NCBI RefSeq assembly: GCF_000815465.1
Contig: NZ_JSWE01000036.1
Coordinates: forward strand, 1 to 64,000
DNA: 64,000 nucleotides
Reading direction: 5' to 3'
From: Candidatus Jidaibacter acanthamoeba
GTDB taxonomy: Bacteria > Pseudomonadota > Alphaproteobacteria > Rickettsiales > Midichloriaceae
Shown: positions 26,334-36,005 of the stretch, piece by piece
Position numbering within the stretch: the first letter of the stretch is position 1
Layout: the number at the start of each line of letters is the position of its first letter
The notes under the pieces: model-generated
The model's database searches: none
Seen by the model: only the letters and a program-made list of their open reading frames with translations
What the model was told of the DNA's origin: nothing
Made by a program: the position numbers and the translations under genes

Positions 26334-27347
26334 CTAGGTATTTTGCCTGATATTTAAGCTCAATTCCTGATTTAGGATTACTTCAGGTTGAGCCAGCCCT
26401 TTTTTGCATTTCAGCTCTATATCAACCATTGTTTTAAACATCGAGAGAGCTTTATCTAAGCTTAATTTTTTAGCTGCCGTTATTAAGTTATCTTTTTGCT
26501 TAAAAAAGACCGGCGGTTTTAAAGAAAAGATAGCCTGCTCTAAATTTTTTCCTCCCTCAATCAAGCCTTTTAGTTTAATTACTTTAACTAGAAAATTAGC
26601 AAGCACTCTAATGATCAACATAAAATTTACATCTGCGCTTTGTAAGCTGTTAAGATATTTTTGTACTTGATTCACATTCCCCGCAACTAAAGCCGCACAT
26701 AGATCATCCAAAGAAATTTCGGCATTTGCTCCGATTGCATTAATAATATCTTCATATGCTATTTGTTTCTGCTGCCCTAAATAAATACTAAGCTTATTAA
26801 GTTCATTCCTTATAATATGCTCATTGGCCGGAAGGATTTCAACTATAGTATCAACTATTTCATTTTGATATTTGAATCCTTCTTTATCTAGGTATTCTCT
26901 AACCATTTTTTTCAGCCTCATTTGATCAGGCTTATAGCAAGCAATCGCAAGTATATTTATTTCTTCTTCAAAAAATTTACGCATAGATGAGCTTTTGCTT
27001 AGGTCACCGGCGATAAAAATGACCGTTGAGCTGCCTTTACTGCGCTTTATTACTTCAATTAAATCTTTGCTTATAGTTGTTGCCGCATCGGTTACAACTA
27101 TTACCCGCTTATTATTAAGCAATGACAGTGAAGCCATTTCATCCCTTAAAGCTATCGGGTTTTCTCTTACCGCAGCATATGGTATATTTATAACTTCAAT
27201 TTCCTCAGCTTCGGATTTTTGTAAGAATCGAATTATTTTTTGCTTGGAAACATTAACTTCCGCCTCTTCAGGACCATAAATTAATATTAGCTGAGGCAAG
27301 GCCTTATTACCGAACATGCTTTGGATATTGGAGGAGATTAGTTTCAT
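26334..27347 (-). CDS. holA: DNA polymerase III delta subunit
   Basis: HolA opens the beta clamp within the clamp-loader complex. The 337-residue product begins with QLILIYGPEEAEVNVSKQKI, the family's N-terminal AAA+-like strand and helix. It continues with NKRVIVVTDA, a diverged P-loop-free core and the C-terminal collar with EISLDDLCAALVAGNVNQVQKYL. Sequence conservation in this family is low, but the pattern and length (about 340) fit. Downstream is trmFO's promoter side; the genes read in the same direction. Confidence 0.85.
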   Translation of the reverse strand: MKLISSNIQSMFGNKALPQLILIYGPEEAEVNVSKQKIIRFLQKSEAEEIEVINIPYAAVRENPIALRDEMASLSLLNNKRVIVVTDAATTISKDLIEVIKRSKGSSTVIFIAGDLSKSSSMRKFFEEEINILAIACYKPDQMRLKKMVREYLDKEGFKYQNEIVDTIVEILPANEHIIRNELNKLSIYLGQQKQIAYEDIINAIGANAEISLDDLCAALVAGNVNQVQKYLNSLQSADVNFMLIIRVLANFLVKVIKLKGLIEGGKNLEQAIFSLKPPVFFKQKDNLITAAKKLSLDKALSMFKTMVDIELKCKKGLAQPEVILNQELSLNIRQNT

Positions 27348-27407
27348 AGTGACCTTAATTTACCATAAAAGCGATAATACTTCCTCTCAATAGAAATGCA
27401 AAATTTT

Positions 27408-28718
27408 TTATGATAAAATTTTAATCCATTCAGTTAAGCTGTTTATAGCTCTTTTAGAATACTCCGCTTTACGATCAGCTACCCTCTCGGTGAGCGGTGG
27501 AAAAAGACCGAAATTAACGTTCATGGGTTGGAATGTTTCACTTTCGGCATCTTGCGTTATATGGCCTATTAATGCGCCTAAAGCAGTATCTCTAGGAATT
27601 TCAGGGACATCAAGATTGTTTAATTCAAAATAGGTAAACAACCCGACTGCAAGACCGATTGCCGCACTTTCAAGGTAACCTTCTACTCCGGTAATTTGGC
27701 CGGCAAATCTGATTTTATGGTTAGTTTTAAGCCTAAGCTTCGTATCCAATAATTTTGGGCTATTGATAAATGTATTGCGATGCAACCCGCCGAGCCTGGC
27801 AAATTCTGCATTTTCCAATCCCGGTATCTTTTTAAATACCTCTTTTTGCGCACCCCACTTTAACTTAGTTTGGAAACCGACAATATTATAGAGCGTACCA
27901 AGCTTATTATCTTGCCTTAATTGCACCACGGCATAAGGCTTTTCAATACTATTCGGATCGGTCAAACCCACCGGCTTCATAGGCCCGAACCTAAGCGTCT
28001 CCTTGCCGCGCTCCGCCATTACTTCAATCGGCAAACACCCGTTAAAGTAAGGAGTATCTTTCTCCCATCCTTTAAATTCTGTTTTTTCTCCCTCTCTTAA
28101 ATCTTCTATAAAACTATAATATTGCTCTCTTGAAAGAGGGCAATTTATATAATCTTTCCCGTCACCTTTATCATATCTCGATTGAAACCAGGCTTTAGAA
28201 AAATCAATGCTCTCCTTATAAACAATCGGTGCTATAGCATCAAAAAAATATAGGTATCCTTCACCTTCAGTGATATTTTTAATTTGTTCGGATAATTTAT
28301 CACTGGTAAGCGGGCCGCTTGCGATTATAACAACTTGGTCATTCGGGATTTCAGTAACTTCTTCTCTTCTAACTTCAATATTACTTCTACTTAAAAGCGT
28401 TGCTTGTACCATTTCAGCAAATGCTTCTCTATCTACCGCAAGCGCTGACCCGGCAGGAACTTTACACTGATCCGCACATTTCATAATGAGTGAATCCAGT
28501 TTACGCATTTCTTCATGCAATAAACCGACCGCATTATTAATATCATCAGATCTAAAAGAATTTGAGCACACAAGCTCTGCGAACTTATCAGTCGAGTGAG
28601 CAGGAGTGGGTTTTACCCCACGCATCTCATGCAAAACAACCGGAATACCGAATTTGGATAATTGCCAAGCTGCTTCACTACCCGCTAGCCCTGCACCTAT
28701 TATATGCACAGGTTTCAT
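27408..28718 (-). CDS. trmFO: Methylenetetrahydrofolate-tRNA-(uracil-54-C5)-methyltransferase TrmFO
   Basis: TrmFO (Gid) makes ribothymidine 54 in tRNA using methylenetetrahydrofolate and FAD. The 436-residue protein opens with the dinucleotide motif [15 protein letters not shown]. It shows the family-specific [11 protein letters not shown] near residue 50, [40 protein letters not shown] and [14 protein letters not shown]. The length is normal. It is followed (reading leftward) by holA and sits 18 bp below the rplY stop. Confidence 0.95.
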   Translation of the reverse strand: MKPVHIIGAGLAGSEAAWQLSKFGIPVVLHEMRGVKPTPAHSTDKFAELVCSNSFRSDDINNAVGLLHEEMRKLDSLIMKCADQCKVPAGSALAVDREAFAEMVQATLLSRSNIEVRREEVTEIPNDQVVIIASGPLTSDKLSEQIKNITEGEGYLYFFDAIAPIVYKESIDFSKAWFQSRYDKGDGKDYINCPLSREQYYSFIEDLREGEKTEFKGWEKDTPYFNGCLPIEVMAERGKETLRFGPMKPVGLTDPNSIEKPYAVVQLRQDNKLGTLYNIVGFQTKLKWGAQKEVFKKIPGLENAEFARLGGLHRNTFINSPKLLDTKLRLKTNHKIRFAGQITGVEGYLESAAIGLAVGLFTYFELNNLDVPEIPRDTALGALIGHITQDAESETFQPMNVNFGLFPPLTERVADRKAEYSKRAINSLTEWIKILS

Positions 28719-28736
28719 AAAATAACTCTATAATAT

Positions 28737-29342
28737 TTAAGCAGTTGGAGCTTCGGCAGCAGACGTTTCTTCGGTAGACTCGGAACGTCCGGAAACTGAA
28801 ACAACAACGAAATTGCTCTGATCAAGTGGAACTACTCCTTGTGGTAATTCTAAATCATTTATATGGATATTTTTACCGATTTCCAAATTAATAACATCAA
28901 CTACAATGTGTTCAGGAATATTGGTCGGGTGACAATAAACAAGGAAAGATCTGGTTGCAACGTTAAGAACACCACCCCTTTTAACGCCAGGAGATTTCTC
29001 TTCGTTAATTACTTTAACATGCACGGAAACTTTAACAGTGGTATCTTTGCTTACTTCCTGAAAATCAGCATGAAGCGGGAAGTCAGTTACAGGGTGAACC
29101 TGAACGATTTTAGGAATAGCGGTAATCGTTTCATTCGCTAATTCAATTTCGAATAACTTTGCTTGGATATTCCCTTTATTATATTCTTTGATGAATTCAT
29201 TTTGAGCAAGCGATATCATCACTTCCTTATGGCTACCGCCGTAAATAATAGCCGGGATTCTTCCTTCTCTTCTTAAAGCCCTTGTTGTACCTTTTCCATT
29301 TTTCTCTTTCAGTTCAGCTTTCATTTTAATTGATTCGGCCAT
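28737..29342 (-). CDS. rplY: 50S ribosomal protein L25 (CTC form)
   Basis: L25 binds 5S rRNA. This is the long form with a C-terminal TL5/CTC domain, typical of alphaproteobacteria. The N-terminal part has RALRREGRIPAIIYGG, and the second domain has VHPVTDFPLHADFQEV and GGVLNVATRSFLVYC. The tail is Ser-, Glu- and Ala-rich. The ATG at 29342 (MAESIKM) is preferred over an in-frame ATG at 29363 because GAGG ribosome sites precede it and the family begins there. It lies 24 bp after prs. Confidence 0.93.
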   Translation of the reverse strand: MAESIKMKAELKEKNGKGTTRALRREGRIPAIIYGGSHKEVMISLAQNEFIKEYNKGNIQAKLFEIELANETITAIPKIVQVHPVTDFPLHADFQEVSKDTTVKVSVHVKVINEEKSPGVKRGGVLNVATRSFLVYCHPTNIPEHIVVDVINLEIGKNIHINDLELPQGVVPLDQSNFVVVSVSGRSESTEETSAAEAPTA

Positions 29343-29366
29343 ATACCTCAATCCTCTTTTCAAAAA

Positions 29367-30299
29367 TTAAATAAACAAACCCGAGACGGATTTTTCATTA
29401 GCAATTCTTTTTATTGCCTCTGCCATCAACGGAGCAATAGATACAACCTTTATTTTTTTGCATCTACTTAATTTTTCTTTGTCATATATACTGTCGGTGA
29501 TAACCAAAGTTGATAACACTGATCCATCTATTCTCTCAACAGCTGACGAAGATAATACCCCGTGGGTTACATACGCTGCAACGCTATTTGCGCCACTTTT
29601 AACCAGTGCCTTTGCAGCATTACATAAAGTACCCGCAGAATCTACTATATCATCAATTATAATGCAATCTTTTTTATCAACATCCCCTATTATGTTCATA
29701 ACTTCGGAAACTCCTGCACTTTCTCGTCTTTTATCGATTATTGCCAACGGCACCTCTAACCTTTTAGCTATAACTCTTGCCCTAACTACCCCGCCCACAT
29801 CCGGAGATACAATTGCCAGTTGTTTAACATCGTATCGCTCCCTAATATCTTTAATAAACACAGGTGCTATAAACATATTATCAAGCGGTATATCAAAAAA
29901 ACCCTGAATTTGAACGGAGTGAAGATCCAGAGTAAGCACCCGATCGGCACCTATTTTTGAGATCATTTCAGCTACAACTTTTGCAGATATCGCCGTTCTT
30001 CCTGAAGTCATTCGATCTTGTCTTGAATAACCGTAATACGGTATAACCGCAGTTATTCGCCTAGCCGAAGACCGCCTCAATGCATCAATAATTATTATAA
30101 GTTCCATGATATGATCATTCGCCGGGTACGAGGTAGATTGTATAATATAAACATCTTCACCCCTTATACTCTCTTCAAGCTCGACGAATATTTCATGATC
30201 TTCAAAATATCGGACGCTTGCCGGGATTAAATCGGTATTTAGAATTTCAGCAATGGATTTTGCCAGTGCTAAATTACTATTTCCCGTTATTAATTTCAT
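29367..30299 (-). CDS. prs: Ribose-phosphate pyrophosphokinase
   Basis: Prs makes PRPP from ribose 5-phosphate and ATP for nucleotide, NAD and amino acid pathways. The 310-residue product shows [27 protein letters not shown], the ATP-binding YYGYSRQDR and [17 protein letters not shown]. It also has [11 protein letters not shown] and the PRPP loop [12 protein letters not shown]. Full length. It precedes rplY on the same strand, a common alphaproteobacterial arrangement. Confidence 0.95.
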   Translation of the reverse strand: MKLITGNSNLALAKSIAEILNTDLIPASVRYFEDHEIFVELEESIRGEDVYIIQSTSYPANDHIMELIIIIDALRRSSARRITAVIPYYGYSRQDRMTSGRTAISAKVVAEMISKIGADRVLTLDLHSVQIQGFFDIPLDNMFIAPVFIKDIRERYDVKQLAIVSPDVGGVVRARVIAKRLEVPLAIIDKRRESAGVSEVMNIIGDVDKKDCIIIDDIVDSAGTLCNAAKALVKSGANSVAAYVTHGVLSSSAVERIDGSVLSTLVITDSIYDKEKLSRCKKIKVVSIAPLMAEAIKRIANEKSVSGLFI

Positions 30300-30380
30300 A
30301 GAATTAATTTATCACCAGTTTTTTATATAATATCAAAGGTATAAACCCTGGCAAGGATTATAGCTAAGCAAGCATATAAG

Positions 30381-31823
30381 TTATCTGATTTTAATAAAAA
30401 TTTTCCCATATTTACCGCTATATACTTCTTTCCAATTTCCAAAAAAGTTATAAATTTCTAAATATTTAAGCTCACTATGTGAGATAAGCGCCCCATCTAT
30501 GGAGTATTTATTAAAAATTTCCTGCCAACCAGGAGTCAAACTTTTAAATTTCAGATAATCTGTTATCACTTCTTCACTAAATACAGTGCCCGCCCTGCCG
30601 TCAATAAAATGTTTAAGCTTTTCTTCTCCATAATAAATAATATAACCCCCTATATTATAATTATTAAATATTTTATAATTCGGATAATTTTGTTTTATGT
30701 ACTCTATCTCTTCCAGAGGGATAGATACTTGATTTCTAATTACCGCTTTATCTTGAAATATCATAATATAAATTGCGAATAAAATTGCTAAGCTTATAAC
30801 AACCTTGCGGAATTTTTCCAAAACAGTAATTTTTTTTACTTTTTCCTGTTCAATATAATCTTTGATTCTGCATGCCATATAGGGAGCAGCTAAAACTGCT
30901 AATATAGCAAAATATCTGATAGAAAGCAGTGAAGCGAAAATGGAACCGAAAGCAACTACTTTATCAACAGCTCTAACTTCCGACTTAGGCCGGGGTAATA
31001 AATCCATAAGTATATATAAAGATACGACTAAACTCGTACCATACATTGCCCCAAAATTAAACTGCCCCCATTCGGCAATATGTTTGGAAACTTCACTGTT
31101 CAAAGTTCTTAAAACCGCATAATAAATATTAATACCGTAAGGGTTTAAGGCGACCGCAATAATTGAAGCAATTAAGGTTATAGCAAGATGCTTTCCCCTA
31201 TTATATTGTTTTAAATATAAGGCATCAAGCAGATGAACAAAAATTATACCCAACCCCAATATAAAACTTCCGTGAATATTAGCCCACAACGCTAAAAGTA
31301 ACGGAACATATACAAGGAATTTCTGCTTTAATCTATCTTTATACAATTTAAGTAAAGTATTAAGCGCGAGAAGAAGATAGCATGCAATGATCTGAGGCCT
31401 TAGGAATACGAAGTCCCATATTATAATACCTGACAAGCCGGCAACAACCAGCCGGGTTTCGTTAGCTTCTTTAACCCATAACTTCAACGAATGATAAATA
31501 AAAACTATTAGCAAAGCATAAATTAAGCAATTTAGCGTATAGAGCTTATTTAAACCTAATCTTGCATGAACCAGGCTAATACATGAATCCCATGCCCATG
31601 AAACATTATACCATTTTTGGGAAGAACCAGCAAAACTCCAATTGTCATACCTGGGAATAGAGGCATTTCTCATAATTAAATCCCCCGCCTTTATATGCCA
31701 CGCGACATCCGGGTCAGTAAACAGGAAGGGAGCAAACAGCATATAAGTAATAAAAAAAAGTAAGGCAATAAGAAGATCATCTCTTAGTAAAAAACTAGAA
31801 AATCCTCTATTCATATCTATCAC
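30381..31823 (-). CDS. Polytopic membrane protein, GT-C glycosyltransferase-like
   Basis: This is a 480-residue protein with about ten membrane helices. The first loop has DPDVAWHIKAGDLIMRNASIPRYDNWSF, a pattern shared by GT-C-fold lipid-linked glycosyltransferases, whose acidic residues in the first loop are catalytic. A soluble C-terminal part follows (about 390-480), with NYKIFNNYNIGGYIIYY and FIDGRAGTVFSEEV. It overlaps the end of the histidine kinase gene by 17 bp, forming an operon with it and the prepilin peptidase. Transfer of a sugar to an envelope or pilus-like substrate is a guess from context; no donor or acceptor is evident. Confidence 0.6.
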   Translation of the reverse strand: MIDMNRGFSSFLLRDDLLIALLFFITYMLFAPFLFTDPDVAWHIKAGDLIMRNASIPRYDNWSFAGSSQKWYNVSWAWDSCISLVHARLGLNKLYTLNCLIYALLIVFIYHSLKLWVKEANETRLVVAGLSGIIIWDFVFLRPQIIACYLLLALNTLLKLYKDRLKQKFLVYVPLLLALWANIHGSFILGLGIIFVHLLDALYLKQYNRGKHLAITLIASIIAVALNPYGINIYYAVLRTLNSEVSKHIAEWGQFNFGAMYGTSLVVSLYILMDLLPRPKSEVRAVDKVVAFGSIFASLLSIRYFAILAVLAAPYMACRIKDYIEQEKVKKITVLEKFRKVVISLAILFAIYIMIFQDKAVIRNQVSIPLEEIEYIKQNYPNYKIFNNYNIGGYIIYYGEEKLKHFIDGRAGTVFSEEVITDYLKFKSLTPGWQEIFNKYSIDGALISHSELKYLEIYNFFGNWKEVYSGKYGKIFIKIR

Positions 31824-33249
31824 TTAAAATAGGTAAATATACAGTAAATATGCTACCCTTACCAACAGTGCTTTCGATGTTTAAAAATCCTCTATGCCGC
31901 AAAAGAATTTGCTTAACTATAGCAAGGCCGAGACCGGTGCCGCCTAACTTCTTAGATCTTGACGGCTCTATTCTATAAAACCTTTCAGTCAACCTGGGCA
32001 GGTGTTCGCTGGCTATACCGTTACCCTGGTCTGCTATTGAGATGAATATAGCTTTACTATTATCCTGAGTAAAAATTCCGTTTCTTGGAACTACGTCAGT
32101 TACTCCAATATCAATTTTAATTTCTTTATTATGACCGCCGTATTTAAGAGCATTAGCTAAAAGATTAAATACTACTTGAGATAATTCATTAAAATCTCCT
32201 AAAACACTAGGAAGATGTTCATCTATATTTCTTATCACCGCTATTTTGGATTGCATAGCCTCCCATTCCAGTTGCTTAACTACCAAATCCACTATCTGAG
32301 CAATATCTACTATCTCCGTAGGAGGTGTGTTAAGCCTCCTTTCAATACTTGAAAGAGAGAGTAGATCATCGATCAGATTCTTCATGCAATAAGCCTGTTC
32401 TCTTATCATAGGGATAAAAAGCTTCCTCGCTTCTTTATCATCCCATCCGTCAATATCCAAGGTTTCAATGATACCTATTATTCCGGTAAGCGGAGTTCTA
32501 ACTTCATGGCTTGCATTAGCAATAAAATCCGCAAGCATTTTTTCAGTGCGCTTTAGCTCCGATACGTCATGCATCATAATGATCAAGTTTTTCTCGCCGT
32601 TTTCTTTAGAATCATATACCTCGATTAATACCTGGTAATCTCTTTCGATCGGCGCCCCTAAATAAAGCTCCACTCTCTTGCTTACTTGGTCATGCAGCAC
32701 CCATCTTACCGCACCAAGCAGAATTTTATTATCAGTTATCTCTCTTAAACTCATTCCGATTAAATTACTTCCGAACACCTGCTCAGCCGCATTGTTCACT
32801 TTAGAAATAATTAAGCTTTCATTTATAATAAACATGACCTCCGGGATAGAGCTGAATAATAACTTTATCTCAGCAATTTTTTCCAGTACTTCTCTTTGCT
32901 TCTTCTCCCAAGATTTCTTTAATAAATCAAGAGACTCGGATAGCTCTATAACCGCAATAGAAGACTCCAGTTTCGGAGGCTTAACAATTCGGTCGAAACT
33001 CAAATGCTTTACATAACCTGCAAGCTTAGAATAATCAGACATGAAGGGGAAAATAATATACATTGCAGAGCAAATTATAATTAAACAAATAACAATGTAG
33101 TAAACCCAGCTTTCTTCTGAAGTAACATAATGAAATGTTATTAGCGCAATTGGGAAAAGCGCAATGGCTAACGCTACCTTTAGTGCCGCAAGGAATATGC
33201 CGCTAAATTTATTTCCTCCGGTAGTAATTTTCTTTATAAAGTGGCTCAC
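31807..33249 (-). CDS. Membrane sensor histidine kinase (PhoR-like), no adjacent regulator
   Basis: This is a 480-residue two-component kinase. Two membrane helices (about 19-40 and 50-70) are followed by a PAS domain (about 125-230, with VMFIINESLIISKVNNAAEQVFG). The dimerisation/phosphoacceptor motif is SHEVRTPLTGI with His248. The ATP-binding domain has NLLANALKYGG, DQGNGI and GGTGLGLAIVK. The domain order resembles PhoR. No response regulator lies in the window, so it is an orphan locally. It follows the prepilin peptidase by 6 bp and overlaps the next gene by 17 bp. Confidence 0.88.
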   Translation of the reverse strand: MSHFIKKITTGGNKFSGIFLAALKVALAIALFPIALITFHYVTSEESWVYYIVICLIIICSAMYIIFPFMSDYSKLAGYVKHLSFDRIVKPPKLESSIAVIELSESLDLLKKSWEKKQREVLEKIAEIKLLFSSIPEVMFIINESLIISKVNNAAEQVFGSNLIGMSLREITDNKILLGAVRWVLHDQVSKRVELYLGAPIERDYQVLIEVYDSKENGEKNLIIMMHDVSELKRTEKMLADFIANASHEVRTPLTGIIGIIETLDIDGWDDKEARKLFIPMIREQAYCMKNLIDDLLSLSSIERRLNTPPTEIVDIAQIVDLVVKQLEWEAMQSKIAVIRNIDEHLPSVLGDFNELSQVVFNLLANALKYGGHNKEIKIDIGVTDVVPRNGIFTQDNSKAIFISIADQGNGIASEHLPRLTERFYRIEPSRSKKLGGTGLGLAIVKQILLRHRGFLNIESTVGKGSIFTVYLPILSDRYE

Positions 33250-33255
33250 GTTTTT

Positions 33256-33993
33256 TCAAATCATAAAGTTTGCAATATCAACTATCTTTGGAAAAACCAA
33301 GCATAAATAAAGAGAAACAGCCAACGCAGGGCCAAACGGGAACTCTTCACCTTTGCTTAATAACCTCCAAATCAGCGCAGTAAATATACCTATTATACCA
33401 CTTATAAGAAAAAATCCAGCAAGCATCTCAATTTTTAAAAAAATTCCGACAACGGCAAAAAATTTTACATCACCCGTGCCTAACCCATCTTTTTTCATAA
33501 AAAGCTTAAAGCCTTTTTGTAATATAATTCCGATAATATAGCAGAATAAAGGAGTAAATAAAAGCTCTATGAGAGGGTAATTGTTAAAAAAGGCATAAAA
33601 AATACCTAAAATTGCGATTATAAATTGAATTATATCAGGTATTATATAATATTCAAAATCGGTAATAATCATCACCATTAAAGCTGCGGTCGTAAGGCAT
33701 AACAAAACTTGATTAATATGACCTTCAACATTGTATCCAACTATAGAAAAAGAAAAAGCAGTTAACAATTCTATCAGTGGATATCTTAATGAGATAGGCT
33801 GAGCACAGTGCCTACACTTACCTTTTTGAAATGCATAGGAAAATACCGGGATAAGCTCAAAAGCTTTCAACGCATGGTTACATTTCGGGCATTTTGATCT
33901 AGTAAGCAAGCTCTCTTGTGTTACCAACCTATAGCTTGCGGCGCCTGCAAAGCTACCAAAGATTAACCCTAATGCGGTTATCAAAAAAAACAT
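33256..33993 (-). CDS. pilD: Prepilin leader peptidase / methyltransferase
   Basis: This 245-residue integral membrane aspartic protease cleaves type IV prepilin leader peptides after the conserved Gly and N-methylates the new N-terminus. The N-terminal zinc-binding domain has two Cys pairs (KCPKCNHAL and GKCRHCAQPI). The catalytic aspartates lie in ITDFEYYIIPD and GTGDVKFF. About seven to eight helices follow. Its natural substrates are very likely the three prepilin-like genes on the other side of the divergent intergenic region (34102-36872). Confidence 0.92.
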   Translation of the reverse strand: MFFLITALGLIFGSFAGAASYRLVTQESLLTRSKCPKCNHALKAFELIPVFSYAFQKGKCRHCAQPISLRYPLIELLTAFSFSIVGYNVEGHINQVLLCLTTAALMVMIITDFEYYIIPDIIQFIIAILGIFYAFFNNYPLIELLFTPLFCYIIGIILQKGFKLFMKKDGLGTGDVKFFAVVGIFLKIEMLAGFFLISGIIGIFTALIWRLLSKGEEFPFGPALAVSLYLCLVFPKIVDIANFMI

Positions 33994-34101
33994 TTATAAC
34001 TCAACCCCTAAATTATTCTTGTTTACATAACATTAATATATATATATCATTATATAGATATAATACTGATCATACTTAAGCTTAAATAAAAAAAATAAAT
34101 T

Positions 34102-35052
34102 ATGCCAACAAAAAAGAAATTCAGCATTCGAGGTTTTACTTTACTTGAATTATCAATTACTATGGTAATCACAGGTATAATAGCGGTTGGCTACCTTTCT
34201 TATAAGCAATTTAATTTAGACAATACCGCACGAACCGAGACCCTAAGAAGAATAAAAGTTATAGAAGATACTATACTTTTAAATTTAGCACAAAATGGTA
34301 ACCTCCCATGTCCCGCTAATCCATCGGAAGTCATTGGCTCAACATTATATGGAGTTGTAAATATGAATTTTGCAGATCCGTTGATATGTAACCCGAATTC
34401 CGGAAATGATTTAGGTAGCATGAACTTAGGTGGAGATACATTATACTATGGGACAATACCGACTAATAGCATAGGAATCCCTAGTGAGTACATGATTGAC
34501 GGTTGGGGCAATAGGTTTGGTTATGTGGTACAAAAAACGTTTATTAATAGCCAAACCAGTAGCTCTGCATGCATAAATACAGCAGGTGATTTTGCACAAG
34601 ACAACCATAGCAATGCTGCTTATTTTTGTTTTAAAGGGCAAGCTTCAGGATCAGCAAATCCCTCTACTCCGGATATACAAATACTTAACAGAGCCGGCGG
34701 CAGTGTTATAAGCAATGATGCTGTTTACGTTATAATAAGTTATGGCCCTAATGGCTATGGGGCTTACTTAAGAAATTCTGATCGCAACTCAGGAAGTGGT
34801 ACCGAGGGATCGAACGTCAACCGTAATCCCATGCCACCAGCTGCAAATGATGATGAGCAACTTAACTTAGGGTGCAACCCAACCACTAATTCATGCAGTA
34901 AAACATTCTACAGTCCGCAATTTGTTAGCCGCTCTCCCTCAAGTGATTTTGATGATATAGTGGTTTATAAAGACCGTAACCTGATGGTCAGGGAGTGCAA
35001 TGCTTATTTCAATAATGCTTGTACTATTAAACATGGTATATATATAAAATAA
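34102..35052 (+). CDS. Prepilin-like protein 1 of 3
   Basis: This 316-residue protein has a class III (type IV prepilin) signal: a basic leader ending IRG, then FTLLELSITMV with Glu at mature position 5 and a 20-residue hydrophobic helix. The soluble part has NLPCPANP, DGWGNRFGYV, YFCFKGQASG, GPNGYGAY, FDDIVVYKDRN and a C-terminal Cys pair (RECNAY...NACT). The same landmarks occur in the next two genes, so these are tandem paralogues. It is much larger than a typical major pilin (about 150), more like a minor pilin or pseudopilin with an added domain. No assembly ATPase, platform protein or secretin lies in the window. Confidence 0.8.
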   Translation: MPTKKKFSIRGFTLLELSITMVITGIIAVGYLSYKQFNLDNTARTETLRRIKVIEDTILLNLAQNGNLPCPANPSEVIGSTLYGVVNMNFADPLICNPNSGNDLGSMNLGGDTLYYGTIPTNSIGIPSEYMIDGWGNRFGYVVQKTFINSQTSSSACINTAGDFAQDNHSNAAYFCFKGQASGSANPSTPDIQILNRAGGSVISNDAVYVIISYGPNGYGAYLRNSDRNSGSGTEGSNVNRNPMPPAANDDEQLNLGCNPTTNSCSKTFYSPQFVSRSPSSDFDDIVVYKDRNLMVRECNAYFNNACTIKHGIYIK

Positions 35053-35065
35053 TTATTTTTAACAA

Positions 35066-35989
35066 ATGAGCTTAAAAGTTAAAGTTGATAAAATAAAAGG
35101 TTTTTCTCTAATTGAGCTTTCGCTGGTTCTCTTGATTTTAGCTGCATTAATTGCAGGAGGTATGTCTTTATCTTCTATCCAAGCATATAAAGAAAAATAT
35201 GATACTACTCTTAAAAACATAAAATTGATAGAAAATGCATTAACTGTATTTGTGGCTTTAAACGGAAGACTTCCATGCCCGGCTAGTCCTGCTCAAAAAA
35301 TTTTAAATTCTACTTTCGGCAGAGAACAGGTGACTGCCGGGGCAGTAGGCACTGCACAATCCTGTAATTCAACTACTACTAATATTTTTACTGGCAGCGT
35401 AGGCGGCAATACTCAATATTACGGCGCCGCTCCCGTAACAACCCTAGGGTTGCCTGATGAAGTAATGTTTGACGGGTGGGGGAACCGAATCGGCTATATA
35501 GTAACGAAACCATTTGTCAATAGTTCTAAAACTAATACATCCTGCACCAGCGGAGGAAGTGCGGCAAATGTTTCAAATAATATTTATTTTTGTTATAGAG
35601 GACAAGCGAGCGGAAACAGTAGCACCAGCATCCAAGTTCTTGGTGAAGGTTATTACGCAAATTATGCTCCCGTATATATTTTAATCAGCCATGGTGAGAA
35701 TGGGTATGGTGCATTTTTGAAAAATGCGGACGTTGATTTGGATAATGGCGGAGTGAATGGCTCAAATGCTGATAGGAACCCGAATCCTCCAAGTTCTAAT
35801 CCTCATGAATTACTTAATCTTAATTGCAATTCAGGTGCATGCTTAACACAAAATTATGTGCAAAAAGAAATATCCACCCCGATTTTTGATGATATATTGT
35901 TATTTAAAAATAGAAATAACATTCTTCTGGATTGTAATAAATACGGAAACAATGCATGTACGCTTAATGAAGGAATAATCATAGGTTAA
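35066..35989 (+). CDS. Prepilin-like protein 2 of 3
   Basis: This 307-residue paralogue starts 13 bp after the first. The prepilin signal reads KIKG then FSLIELSLVLL, with Glu at mature position 5. Shared landmarks with its neighbours are LNGRLPCPASP, VMFDGWGNRIGYI, IYFCYRGQASGNS, GENGYGAF, FDDILLFKNRN and the final LDCNKYGNNACT. The conserved cysteines suggest disulfides in a periplasmic or surface domain. Confidence 0.8.
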   Translation: MSLKVKVDKIKGFSLIELSLVLLILAALIAGGMSLSSIQAYKEKYDTTLKNIKLIENALTVFVALNGRLPCPASPAQKILNSTFGREQVTAGAVGTAQSCNSTTTNIFTGSVGGNTQYYGAAPVTTLGLPDEVMFDGWGNRIGYIVTKPFVNSSKTNTSCTSGGSAANVSNNIYFCYRGQASGNSSTSIQVLGEGYYANYAPVYILISHGENGYGAFLKNADVDLDNGGVNGSNADRNPNPPSSNPHELLNLNCNSGACLTQNYVQKEISTPIFDDILLFKNRNNILLDCNKYGNNACTLNEGIIIG

Positions 35990-36005
35990 ATAATCGGTTT
36001 ATAAT

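Noticed and set aside
34059-34064. TATAAT upstream of the first prepilin-like gene
   Set aside because: No reasonable -35 box at 15-19 bp; the surrounding TA-repeats make chance matches likely.
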